From contig WJXW01000012.1 of assembly GCA_015832175.1 (NCBI GenBank), positions 1,632,001 through 1,696,000 of the forward strand: a DNA stretch of 64,000 nucleotides. The letters are read 5' to 3'. Positions within the stretch are counted from its first letter, which is position 1. Each line of letters starts with the position of its first letter. The DNA is from Paraphaeosphaeria minitans (lineage: Eukaryota > Ascomycota > Dothideomycetes > Pleosporales > Didymosphaeriaceae). The notes beneath the pieces were generated by a model. It was not told where the DNA came from and searched no databases. It was given only the letters and a program-made list of their open reading frames with translations. Of this stretch, positions 54,090 to 64,000 are shown piece after piece. The translations under genes and the position numbers were made by a program.

Positions 54090-55707
54090 ATGGATCTCTA
54101 CCGTAGCACGTTCGTCGGGTTACTGCTGTTGAACAGCGTAGTTTTCGCGCGGTCATATCGATCAAAGAAACGTGCAGGTTCCTTTTCGGAAGCGCCGTCA
54201 AGCTCAGAGAAAGTCGAGCACCGAGGAAGAGAAGATGACGACACCGAGAGGGTACGGCGACTGAAGTGGAAGTTCCTACCCGTGTTCCTGCTGGTCAACG
54301 GCGCGGACTGGCTCCAAGGACCGTACATCTATCCAATGTACAAAGGTGAGAATGCCGAGCAACACGATACGACCAGTGGCTGACCATTCACTCAGATGAG
54401 AAGGGTCTCCCGGAGAGCATGGTAGCTCTCCTCTTCATGGTGGGTTTCTTATCGGGAGGCATCTCTGCCTCCTTTGCGGGAACTATCGCGGATCGCTGGG
54501 GTCGCAAAGCAGGGTGTCTCGCATACTGCGTCATCTACTCCTGTTCGTGCCTCACGCTTCTTACGGACCGGATCGAGGTGCTCTTTTTGGGACGCATCCT
54601 GGGTGGCATTTCCGGCACACTGCTGTACAGTGTGTTCGAGAGTTGGCTGGTCGCAGAATACAACAAACTAATGGTCGACGACGAAGGATCGGCATTGGGC
54701 GGCATATTCAGCATGATGACTACGCTGAACAGCTTCGTCGCAATTGTCGCTGGCATCTTCGCTGGATGGTTGGTCGATCACATTGGCACGGCTAAGGCAC
54801 CGTTCATGGCTTCGCTGGCATGTATGACGGTCGCATTTGTTGCGATCTCCAACACCTGGGTGAGTTTACCCTTCGATGCAGCCGAAGCCCAATCTCTAAT
54901 TCATACAGCCCGAAAACTATGGCTCTCGTGAAGAGAGCACATCAGAATCTACAGGTCTGCTCGCGGAAGAGGCAAAGGAAGACCACGTGGAAGCGCCTGC
55001 AAAATCTGCTTTGCAGCTCATCCTCGGGGATAAGAACATCCTGACCCTGGCGTTGACCTCGTGTTTCTTCGAAGGCACCCTGTTTCTGTTCATCTTTTTC
55101 AAGTTTCCGGCTTTGAAACTTTGCCATGAGTTGTCGGGATCGACCACGGGTAAGATTCCCATGGCTATACTTGCTTCGGCACTGATACCCGTCACTAGAC
55201 TTGCCGTTCGGCCTGATCTTCGCCATACTCATGTGCTGCATGATGTTTGGCTCTATGCTCTACAGCAACCTGTCTACCTTAGCGTCGTCCATGCCGACGA
55301 AGCAGATGCTCATCTACACCCTTGTCGCCGCGTCGCTTTGCTTCTTCCTACCCGCGCACATCCGCGAGGAGAAGGTGGTCCTCTGGTGCTTCTGCCTTTT
55401 CGAGGTCTGCTGCGGGATCTACTATCCATCCATGGGTTCGCTCAAGAGCAAACTGATCGAAGACGGCATGCGCGCCAGCGTATACACCATTCTGAGGGTA
55501 CCCCTCAATGCCTTCGTTGTTCTGGCCCTCAGCACGACACAGGAAGGTCAGTCCCACATCCTCTCCGCGTTCTGCAACTCGCGGGGTGCATGCAAGCGGC
55601 GGCCGCTAACAATTGCCCTAGGGGAGCACCACCGCAACATGGTGTTTACTCTCTGCAGCGGTCTGCTGCTAGTGGCCGCGCTGGCCGTGTACCGGGTCCT
55701 TGCGTGA
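54090..55707 (+). CDS. MFS_5 family transporter (molybdate-anion transporter-like, MFSD5/MOT2)
   Basis: Five exons (54090-54345, 54396-54859, 54909-55149, 55199-55546, 55622-55707) encode 464 residues. After an N-terminal membrane segment and a basic/acidic loop come WKFLPVFLLVNGADWLQGPY, GFLSGGISASFAGTIADRWG, GRILGGISGTLLYSVFESWL and EVCCGIYYPSMGSLKSKLIE. These are hallmark segments of the DUF791/MFS_5 family, described in algae and animals as high-affinity molybdate transport (MOT2/MFSD5). About twelve helices are evident and the length is normal. All introns have standard signals; the frame returns cleanly each time. It appears intact despite lying in the accessory region. Confidence 0.9.
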
Positions 55708-56608
55708 GCCATTTTCTTTGTGGCCTTGTCACCCGTGTACACACTTTCAAAATGAAAACATGTGAATGCCATGTCCGATTGCGATCGTTGTAGATTAAGC
55801 GACTTTTGGTGTTCCACTCTCCGAAAAGGCCGCATCGGGAATGATCCCTGTCTTGGGCGGAGCTCTAAACGCGGCTCTGTTGGCGCTTGTTTGCATAGTG
55901 ACCAGTGACCACATGAAACTGATCGACAATGTCTATCGGCATCCCGTGCCTGGCCACCTTGGGCAGAAGGCGGTTTGCCCCGTTTGACGACTGTGGGACG
56001 ATAACGAAAATTTGTGGAGCTCCGTCCCCTTGAGCAGCAGCTCTCTTGCGGCGCGTTCCTCGGAAGCAAGGCCTGTTTGCTTCGAGTGGGTGGATATGGT
56101 TTCAGCTGCTTCGATTGCTCACTGTGCCGCTGCCAGCGGAACGGACATCTGGGCTGAGACCGTCATTGTCCTGTCTTGGCGGAGATTGGGCATGTGGTGC
56201 CACCTACCCGTGCGGTTGGGCTTCACTCTCGTGCATTCATTTGGGGATTCACGGCTATTCCTAGGTACTCCGAGTCAGACGCCAGGAAAGATCCGCTTAC
56301 TGTTGCTTCTACCGCCGATACGATTGCTGTTTACTCTGCCTCTTCGGCCTTCTTACCAAGGCCGCGGTCGAGTCGTCGAACCAGTTTTACGTTCCATAAG
56401 CCGATCTCGTGCTTCACATGAGCAGGGCGGGGCTATTTCTGGTCAAAATTCAGGTTGCGAATCAAATCCATCCGCACGTCTGCAACTGAACTTGACCATA
56501 AGATGACCTTCCTTCGCTCTCCCCAGGGTACGTTTGACACGCCACATACCTTACCCTCTTCCCCGACGTTGACCGTTGCTTTCGATTTCCACGTTCATAA
56601 TCTCTAAC
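55708..56608. other. Intergenic region
   Basis: No gene is supported. The overlapping short frames are Ser/Leu/Arg-rich and resemble nothing. The last 90 bases are a C/T-rich leader. Confidence 0.4.
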
Positions 56609-57637
56609 ATGGCACTAGGGCGTGCTGTGGCTACCATTGTGGTTCTCATCTTCTTCGTCGCTGTCCTACACAACCATGCGGAGGAACAGTCATACCTGCC
56701 CTCTTTCCCCCTCCCGCAACGGGCACCGGGCCGCAAGTTTGCGGGATTGAAAGAGCGAATGACCCTCTCGGAGTCAGCATGGAAGAAGAGCGTACAGCTA
56801 CGTGGGAAGATGGCAGAGGCACACCCATCGAATCCTCAGATCCCGCTCTTCCCGGCCCAATCGCTCGACCAGTTCGGGAAATACCCATACACACTCTGGG
56901 ATTTCTTCCCGCCAACGTGGACATGCCCACACGATGTGCAGCGCGTTGGCCGGTTGGGCGATGGAGGAAAGTGGGTGTGTGGAATGAGCGTGTACGAATC
57001 GATTCCAGTACCGACGACGTGGATGAGAGGCGTACCGACGGGCGGACCAGAGGGCGTCGTCATCTACAGCTTCGGCATCAACGGCGAGTCGTCTTTCGAA
57101 GCCGACATGTTCGAGCGCATCCCCAGCGCGCGCATCTGGGGCTACGATTTCACCGTCAATGCTTGGGGCAAGCAGATCGCGTCCAAGTACAACGACCGGG
57201 CCTTCTTCAAGAAGGTCGGCATCGGAAAGACGGACGAACCCGCCAAATCCCCGCCCTTCTTCACGCTGCAGACGCTCATGGCGCAGAACAACCACACCTA
57301 CATGGACATCCTGAAGATTGACGTCGAGGGCTCGGAATACGTTTCCCTGGACTCGGTCATGGATTACTTCACCTCCGCGTGGCGGGGCAACGGCGACGCC
57401 GTCCTGCCGATCGGCCAGATCATGATCGAGATCCACGTCGGCGACGACCAGGAGGGCATCGACTTCAGGCGGTTCAGAAACTGGTGGGAGCGGCTCGAGT
57501 CCATGGGCATGCGGCCCACCTGGATGGAGGTCAACCTCATGGCCATGACGATCCCGGACCATAAGACGGACCCGCGATGCACCGAGTACGTGCTGGTCAA
57601 CGCGCGCGATGGAAACAGCGTGCTTTGGCAGGAGTAG
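56609..57637 (+). CDS. Membrane-anchored Methyltransf_22 (METTL24-like) protein
   Basis: A single exon encodes 342 residues from the ATG at 56609. Residues about 5-22 form a hydrophobic signal anchor (GRAVATIVVLIFFVAVLH), suggesting a type II membrane protein facing the secretory lumen. The downstream domain contains TWTCPHDVQRVGRLGDGGKW and VCGM, then GVVIYSFGINGESSFEADMF (SAM-binding glycine region), IWGYDFTVN, LKIDVEGSEYVSLDSVMDYF and IMIEIHVGD. This order is that of PF13383 proteins (Methyltransf_22), whose substrates are largely unknown. The gene is compact and GC-rich at the third codon position, unlike the decayed frames nearby. Confidence 0.85.
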   Translation: MALGRAVATIVVLIFFVAVLHNHAEEQSYLPSFPLPQRAPGRKFAGLKERMTLSESAWKKSVQLRGKMAEAHPSNPQIPLFPAQSLDQFGKYPYTLWDFFPPTWTCPHDVQRVGRLGDGGKWVCGMSVYESIPVPTTWMRGVPTGGPEGVVIYSFGINGESSFEADMFERIPSARIWGYDFTVNAWGKQIASKYNDRAFFKKVGIGKTDEPAKSPPFFTLQTLMAQNNHTYMDILKIDVEGSEYVSLDSVMDYFTSAWRGNGDAVLPIGQIMIEIHVGDDQEGIDFRRFRNWWERLESMGMRPTWMEVNLMAMTIPDHKTDPRCTEYVLVNARDGNSVLWQE

Positions 57638-57939
57638 GTACCTAGGAAGAGGAAGGCTGGCACGACCAGAAGATGCAGAGTGTCATCGTGTATATATAAT
57701 ATACCTCTATAGGTGATCCTCGATGCAGAGTATGGCGGGGAATCGAGTACATCGGGCGGTTTGTGCTTGGGGATAGAGACACGCATTCAGCCTCGATCTT
57801 GAATGCACTGCGGCTGTCACGTGCGGAAGCACCCTGGAGAGTACCTGGTTCGGAAACCCAAATTAGCTCGTCGGAATGTAGGACGTCATCACCCAAATGC
57901 GAAGCCGCCTTCAGTCCACCTTACCTGCGCTCCGCAAAC

Positions 57940-58331
57940 TGCGGTCGCGACAAAACTTCGAATATGCTAGTCCAAAGTCCATTCCACCTCTCCATCTCGA
58001 ACGTTGGCGTCGCGTCGAAGACTAATCCGCCAACGGTCGCTTTGGAACTATCTTGTACAAAGCACCGGAGCGCATCAACTCGCTGACATATTCCGACAAG
58101 GTGGGCATTTGGGCTTTCGGGATCATGTGTCTAGAAGAAGTCTTGTTCCGTCTGCCTAACAAGCCCCCGTTTGATGGGCACAATCAGAACGCATTCTTGA
58201 AACCTTGGACCACGGGCTTAGAGCAGGTTGCGGGCATGACTAACTCCACAGATGGATGCGCTGCGCTCTTTGAACCGGCGCTTCGAATCAATCCCGACGA
58301 ACGTTGGACCGCAGAAGCATGCCTGGACTAG
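57940..58331 (+). pseudogene. Remnant of a Ser/Thr protein kinase domain
   Basis: In one frame RDKTSNMLVQSPFHLSISNV matches subdomains VIb-VII (normally HRD-x-K-xx-N ... DFG), but one residue is lost and the DFG aspartate is Asn. After a frameshift at about 58025, the next frame reads GTILYKAPERINSLTYSDKV then GIWAFGIMCLEEVLF (APE and subdomain IX, where the invariant Asp is Gly), ending INPDERWTAEACLD. The N-lobe is absent. It is a dead C-lobe fragment; no complete kinase can be built here. Confidence 0.7.
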
Positions 58332-59302
58332 GGAGTGAGGTTGGGTGTGTTTCTATGGGAGGGTAACATTGCAAGATGTGTGAATGAAGCTAGGGTCGAA
58401 CCTGCCAATCACATCGCAGTAAGCGACGACGGGGAGTAGGAGAGTGTAGCGTGGATCTGCGATCGTTTAGCGGTCGTTCGCCCGGGTTGCAGGTGCTAAC
58501 GCAATCATTATTGGCGTCAAGGCTGTTCTCGACGTGAATCTTTACTTCTGTTGGCGTTTCTACAAGCAGGGCGGTCTCTGAGACATCTCCAAGGCGTTTC
58601 ACACCGTTTGGCACAACAGGAAATGATCTGTATCAACTTGTCTTTGCGGTGCTCTTACAGTTTCATCGTTCGACATGGTTATCTTTACCATTTTCATCGT
58701 AAGAAATCAAATCGGGCTCACGCTGTGGTCAACCCTCGCTCGATGCAGTGCCATAACATACCCCTAACAAACCAGGATCAAACATGCTAGTTACGCAAAA
58801 TTCTCTAACCTTAGGCTTCCACTCGCACGGCGTGGGTGGCTGTCGCTGTTTCCACGGAGTCGGTCGGCACCATCTTCAACGCTGTGACTTCTTTGCTTCC
58901 ATGATTATGTGTGCTTTCTATTCATTGGGCAGGAAGCCTCCGTGGTGCAGGAAGATAGTGGGAGAGCAGGCCGTTACGCCTCTTTCCTAGGTCTATCCTT
59001 GACAGCCTTCCCAAAGTCTCTGAATTTGGGTGGAATTCTATCCTCTCTCTCTGATATCACGATTCATCCACGAGGGCACTCTGTATCTGCTGTCAAGAAA
59101 GCCTCCATTACTCCTGTGCTGAATATGTTTCGTTCCTTGAGTGCATGCAGGGCGAGACAGGGTTTAGAGACCGATTCGAAATGCTGTACCAACAACATAG
59201 TCACCACGGCTCAAAGAAAGGCTAAACGAGCTCTTCGTCCATCGAACTAAGGATACAACACGTCGTCTGAGGATAACCGGAATTATCGGAGTCACGATCC
59301 CG
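58332..59302. other. No gene seen
   Basis: Ordinary sequence with only short, featureless frames. Confidence 0.35.
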
Positions 59303-60650
59303 TTACCGGTAGTTTTCGAGCCCCGCAGCCAGATATTCAACAATACGTGGAGGAGGGATATCGTAGCCGTAGTCAATAATGTACTTCGAACTCGGCAAAC
59401 GAACCTGAAAAGCCATACATTTCAAAGCATTCAGCATTGTCATGTCCATCTGTGTTGCCCTCCATGCCGCGCCTACCTCTGGCAGAACAATCTCGTCGAC
59501 CAAGAGGACAGAATCTTCTGTCATTGCTGAAATGGTATTTTGCAGTATCCTACGACACTGCTCGTTGGGGTAGTCATGAAGGATCATACGCATATAGTAC
59601 GCCTTCGCTCCTAGATATGTTGTCAACAATCATTTCGAGTGTATCCAAAAGCTCGGAGCATCCGCACCTCGAATTGGCTGCGGGATGTTGAAATCGTAAA
59701 CCATCTACTGGACGCTATGAGGGGGCTTGATTGCTAAAACCACATGTTCCTGGTCTTGAATGATGATGCGCTCAGGCAGCTTCGGAAAGCGCTCGCGCAG
59801 TTCGATACTCTGGTGGCCAAGGACACTTCCAATGTCCACGAACAAGACTGTCTCGTCGTTTGTGCTCCCCACTTCTTGCTCGAAAGGATAGGTCTCGAGC
59901 CAGGACGGTAGGCCGTCACGGTTGTGCGCCATCCACTTCAGAAAGAGCTCGAACTTCTTTGGGTTTTGCTGGAACCAGACAAATGGACGTTCTGTTATTT
60001 TGTGGCCTAGCTGGTAGGGAGAGTCTGTTAGGTTAGTGATTCCACGGTAGTTGTGCGTTCGGAGGTATTTGGGAATAGCTTCGTAAACAGGGTTCAAAAT
60101 TTCCATGCTAAAAATGCTTTAGGTAGAGCGTGTTCAATCAGCTAGCATGGTTTACATGTACCCAGTACCAATGCTTCCTGGCGGTGTCAGCGCTCCTGAA
60201 ACGTTATTTGCAGAATATTGATCCTCGCCAACTTGAGCAACCATTCGCATAGACTGGTAGTTACGGTGAACATTAGTCAATGTTTTTGGATTTTTCCACT
60301 GCAAAACATATTCATCAGATTATGCTCGAATCCTGTGGCTTGTGCCAGTTGCTCTGATGTCATTGGTCGCGTACTTGCCGACAGAATCTCGAAGAGCTTA
60401 ACGTCTGTGCCAACTCGCGCCATGCTGCTTTGTAGCGTCTTGTCCAATCAACGTCTTCAAAAAGAACATATTGCTTTAGACTACTCACCGTGTTACCGAT
60501 GCGATGAACAGTGTCTCTAGGCATATCAAGCGCTATGCTGAAGTTCTTGGCTGCCTCACGCAGGTTTCTCTGAACGGAACTATATGTAAGAAGATCTTAG
60601 GGTACATTCGCAATCAGGGTTTTCGCCTCGTTAATGGTCATTTGCATCAT
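59303..60650 (-). pseudogene. Fungal O-methyltransferase (Methyltransf_2/COMT-like), degenerate
   Basis: Pieces in correct order on the minus strand cover the family: TINEAKTLIAN (about 60640), NLREAAKNFSIALDMPRDTV, then across a normal intron ARVGTDVKLFEILSASTRPM and QLAQATGFEHNLM. RMVAQVGEDQYSANNVSGAL, MEILNPVYEAIPKYL, DETVLFVDIGSVLGHQSIEL (SAM motif) and AKAYYMRMILHDYPNEQC (catalytic His region) follow. Damage includes a gap between the first two pieces, unclear sequence after HNLM, TAG at 59707-59705 between SVQ and MVYDF, and an early stop replacing the C-terminus. Several introns remain spliceable. Such enzymes methylate polyketides or aromatics in secondary metabolism. Limits are approximate. 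Confidence 0.75.
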
Positions 60651-61659
60651 TATAACTGCAAAGTTCGGACTGCGCGTGAGTGAGAGACAACAATAAAGGT
60701 CAGATTATTTCGTAATTTTGCAGCCTGCAGATCTTCTGGCCACTATATACCGTACGTCGGAATTGAATCAATTCAAACTGCGAGATCCGAGCCGAGCTGC
60801 ATCGAAATAGTTACTAAAAATAGTGTTCTTACGGACCATTCTGCTCGCCAGCATCGTTCTTCGTTCGTTTAATTAGGCTCTAGCTCGCTATCAACAAGCA
60901 CCAGGAACCCTAACATCGCGATTGGCTTTTAAACCCGTAAATGTATCGATCTAATAGAGCCTGCCTAGGTCGCTAAACAATAGCTGAATTTAGTCTAGCT
61001 GTGACTGGTGTGAACCAAATACTCACATTAGGGTAAACGTACACTGGCTTGGCCCCTGTGCACTAATAAAAAAAAGGCAAGATCAGATACATTTGTTCCG
61101 CTTACATAGGCTAAAATCGTTATCACTAGTTTAAGAACACGCATAGACTATGAATGCTAAAACCTCAATGCTAACATGTGCGACTGGATCAATTAACGCA
61201 GAAAATGTAATAATAATAAGAATTCAGTAATTTGACTGGTCCTCGCAAAGCTCAAAAAAGAAGGACGAACTATGAACATATAGTGTGAGGTCTGGTTATA
61301 GGCAATAGTACTTGCTTCACACCAGGAAGGACAGTGAAAGGATGACTCTGGTAATATTGATAGAATAATACTTGTCTTGTGTCGAGTTGACGCGCGGCGC
61401 AGGTTTTGCGCAGCTGGCTCGCTTAGCGCACAGACCCTCTATGAGGCCTTGGCGCTAGATACCACAACACCACAACAATATCGTGATCTACCCGTTACAT
61501 ATAGATTAAAAGAATCTAAGCAGGCATTAAAAACAAGAACAGCAGATACTTCCAGGCTCAATCAATTTAATTTTGACCATAGCGTATAGTTTATCGCGGT
61601 CAACTCTGAAGCTTCCGTATCAATCGATTAGGGGCGAAAAAACCAGCTCCTAACAGCCG
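60651..61659. other. No gene seen; AT-rich
   Basis: AT-richer than the average of the window. A 70-codon frame at 61377-61589 has no features. No transposon ends are recognised. Confidence 0.35.
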
Positions 61660-61699
61660 TTAACCATCATCCGCAATACGCTGTAGTCTTTGGAAAGGA

Positions 61700-62533
61700 C
61701 TCGTGCATGCAACGAATACCATACTAGCCGTACCTTCGCCGGGGAACCATCCAGCACATAATTGGTATTTGGCAATCTCGAGCAGTTCTTGCGGAATCCA
61801 TTCAGGCCGCTTGCCCCTTTGTGCTGTATTCACGAACCTGGGTGTGGAAAGATCCATCATATGCCACACCTACTCTGGAATTTCAGGGTTGCTCATCAAA
61901 CAGTTGAGTACAGTGACCCCAATCTACTCTACAGACTCCTGTATCTTGAATATCTGTCTCTTAGGATCTTCCCAAAACCATGAATCGTCTTGATGCGCGC
62001 TTTTCAGTGACAAATCCCCATCCTCTGACCTATGGCATAAGCTTCGGGAAATTCGGTCAAAAGTCTGGCCTTCCAGAAAGCACTGGTTGCCAAACTGACA
62101 CTCAGTAGCGGCCTGCTTATTTCCACCTTCACCCAAGAGAAGAAGCCTTTATCAAAAAAATTTGCATGGATTGTCCATTTGGCCTCCCAGACAGAACTTG
62201 TTACGTAATCCGAAAGATACTAGCAGATGAACCTTTGCCAACATTTTCATCAAGAAAAATGTCAAACTTGCTGTGACTTGACGGTCAAGTAAGGTTGTGT
62301 ACCATCTGATGCTGCTCGTGGCGGACTTGATCTTGTACTCGCACAGCGCGTAACAGTGTTCGACCAGTTTGTTGAACAGACGGTCTTTCTGTTGACGTAC
62401 CATTGGTCTCAGGGAGCTTGACTAGTAGTGCTGTCGGAGTGTGCTTCCGCATTAGAAAATTATTCACATCATCTTGTCTAAGTAACACTGACAGATCGAC
62501 CCCTTTTTGTTTTTGACCCTCGTTCTCTACCAT
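61700..62533 (-). pseudogene. Degenerate gene of unknown family, two in-frame TAG codons
   Basis: One minus frame continues from about 62136 to 61700 through TAG at 61926-61924 and TAG at 61872-61870. Around them it reads IGVTVLNCLMSNPEIPE, then VWHMMDLSTPRFVNTAQRG and PEWIPQELLEIAKYQLCAGW. Further upstream, other frames carry LSVLLRQDDVNNFLMRKHTP and KDRLFNKLVEHCYALCEYKI. These look like former coding sequence but I do not recognise the family. Both stops would be CAG (Gln) before a single C-to-T change. Confidence 0.5.
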
Positions 62534-63112
62534 ATGCCACTAACGATAGAAAGATGAAGAGATTATGTTTTCTCGTCCGGTTGCTCCAAGGAAAAAACTT
62601 TTGTAAGAACATCATCTTTCTTACTGGCAAACGAAAGTTTTCTCCAGGGTGGCCTTTTTCTTTTCTTGCCCAATGAACGAATCGTATGCTTTCCCTTGGA
62701 AGTTGGCTCGGTGGTCAGAAGGATCCAGGTTCAATGCTGCGCTCGTTGACGGCCTGAAATCTTAATCATGTCTTTTGGAGCTAGGACTAGGCGTTTGTTC
62801 TGAGATTTCACCACGTAGATATCTACACTTGGGTTGTTCAATGTAGGTATTTCACGATGGCGCTACCCCACCCTCGCCTTTCCGGAAACTTTTAGCGTTG
62901 CCGATCTTAGCTTAGCGCATTCAAATTTCACGATGCAACATTTACCACCATCTCAAGTGCCCACACCCTTGACGTTGGCAGACACGCAATTACAATACTC
63001 AGGAACGATAGGAAAAAGGTAATCGTCGGTGCGATCAATACCATAGCCATTTGTAGCCCACCACATCCGCGCCTGTCCCTGGAGCTTGACCGCATCGCCA
63101 CCAACCGCCCAA
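62534..63112. other. Upstream region of the right-edge gene
   Basis: No gene is recognised. It probably contains the promoter of the gene starting at 63113. Confidence 0.35.
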
Positions 63113-64000
63113 ATGGCGAAACGTAAGCGCAACAACGCCCAAGCATCAATATCCATCAAGGCAAAAGGCCCCTTGACACCACCACAAGACAAATCGGTCA
63201 CAGAATCACCAACTATCAATGTGATCACCTCGCCTGAAGAAGTCGAAATCACCGTTGAAACATTGCAAGCACTATCCGAGCACCCATCCCTCATCAAATC
63301 GAAAGCATGCAAGGACCTTAGAACAGCGGTATACGCATTCAAACAAGCAAGTACGACAGGAATGATAGCCTCAGGTCAGCCAACCCTTTCATATTTATCT
63401 CAACACTGTAGCTAAGAAGCCATCAGAGGGCGGCAACCTCACAGCGCGCATCTCTGCCGCACTCACAGACGGAGGATACCTAGACGCCCGGATCCTCCTC
63501 TCCGAAATGCACATCCGCAATGAAACCCCCTCCCTCGGCGCTCTCTGCCGCTGGGTCCGCACCCTGGACGTGATATCCGGTCTCTCCATCCACGTGCGCG
63601 TGCCCGATCACGATATCGTCGGTACGAACTCGCACAACGCAGAGCTCATCAAAGTCTTGGATGCCATCCTCCGTGTCACAGGACCTACGGACTCAACATC
63701 ACACGGCCTGAACGCATCACCCGGCGCCATCTCCCTCCAGGAAACGTGGGACTTGCGCGGTTCTGCGGAGCCTACCCAGCACATCCGCGCCAGCGTCGCA
63801 GACGGCTCCATCTTCGCATCCTGCGCGCCAGATCTAAAATCCCGCTTCCGTGCCATAGAGACGACACCTGGTCCTCAGCGCAAACCACCAAACCTCCACC
63901 CTGCGATCCTCTTCTCCTCGCAGGACAATACCCTCCCTCTAGGCCCCGCGCCCACAACAACCGTCCACACGCATCCGCTCGTCCCGCACCTCCGCCTCAT
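63113..64000 (+). CDS. Conserved fungal protein of unknown function, 5' part (cut by the window edge)
   Basis: Exon 1 (63113-63374) and exon 2 (63412 to the edge) are joined by a 37-nt intron with GTCAGC donor and TGTAG acceptor. At least 283 residues are visible. The N-terminus is basic (MAKRKRNNAQAS) and could be nuclear. EEVEITVETLQALSEHPSLI follows, then exon 2 with LDARILLSEMHIRNETPSLG, ALCRWVRTLDVISG, LDAILRVTG and FRAIETTPGPQRKPPN. These motifs appear conserved in type, but I cannot name a family. The intron is short, so the donor or acceptor may be off by a little, although the frame continues cleanly. Confidence 0.6.

Overview
The window is eukaryotic nuclear DNA from a filamentous ascomycete (Pezizomycotina; a dothideomycete is plausible but not proven). 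Support comes from short GT-AG introns of about 45-90 nt with CTAAC/CTGAC-like branch sites, Zn2Cys6 and Fungal_trans regulators, and highly conserved fungal housekeeping genes (CCR4, SEC14, eIF3k, MSN5-type exportin, Ldb17, DNAJC3/P58). All exon boundaries given here were placed by eye from splice signals, frame and recognised protein families. No tRNA, rRNA, CRISPR or intact transposon was found.

Layout. 1-17.8 kb is mostly a housekeeping block: a mitochondrial-type thioesterase running off the left edge, an ETFRF1/LYRM5-like LYR protein, a methyltransferase, CCR4 deadenylase, SEC14, a conserved unknown protein with a faint amidoligase-like pattern, a secreted GH17 beta-1,3-glucanase and eIF3k. 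18.6-30.3 kb looks like a small catabolic or secondary-metabolic group: a 2OG-Fe(II) dioxygenase, an ACS-family permease divergent from a DapA-family aldolase/lyase, a Fungal_trans protein without a DNA-binding domain, a Zn2Cys6 protein without a Fungal_trans domain, and an MCT-type MFS transporter. 30.3-34.1 kb shows no gene. 34.1-46.1 kb is housekeeping again: an ER DnaJ/TPR co-chaperone, an AT-rich island, a GH5 glucosylceramidase/steryl-glucosidase ending in a CaaX-like motif, an MSN5/exportin-5 karyopherin and an Ldb17/SPIN90 protein.

46.1-62.6 kb is an accessory, decaying region. It holds a 99-bp tandem repeat, two broken O-methyltransferases, a regulator fragment, a broken kinase fragment, an orphan two-exon gene, and degenerate frames interrupted by in-frame TAG codons. 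TAG is what RIP-type CpA-to-TpA change makes out of CAG. Inside it sit two genes that look intact: a molybdate-type MFS_5 transporter and a membrane-anchored Methyltransf_22-like protein. The right edge (63.1 kb onward) starts another conserved unknown gene that is cut by the window.

The most interesting items are the adjacent complementary pair of half transcription factors with its neighbouring enzyme/transporter set, the GH5 enzyme with a possible prenylation signal, the DapA-family protein whose usual catalytic tyrosine position is phenylalanine, the 33-residue-periodic tandem repeat, and the amber-stop signature of decay.
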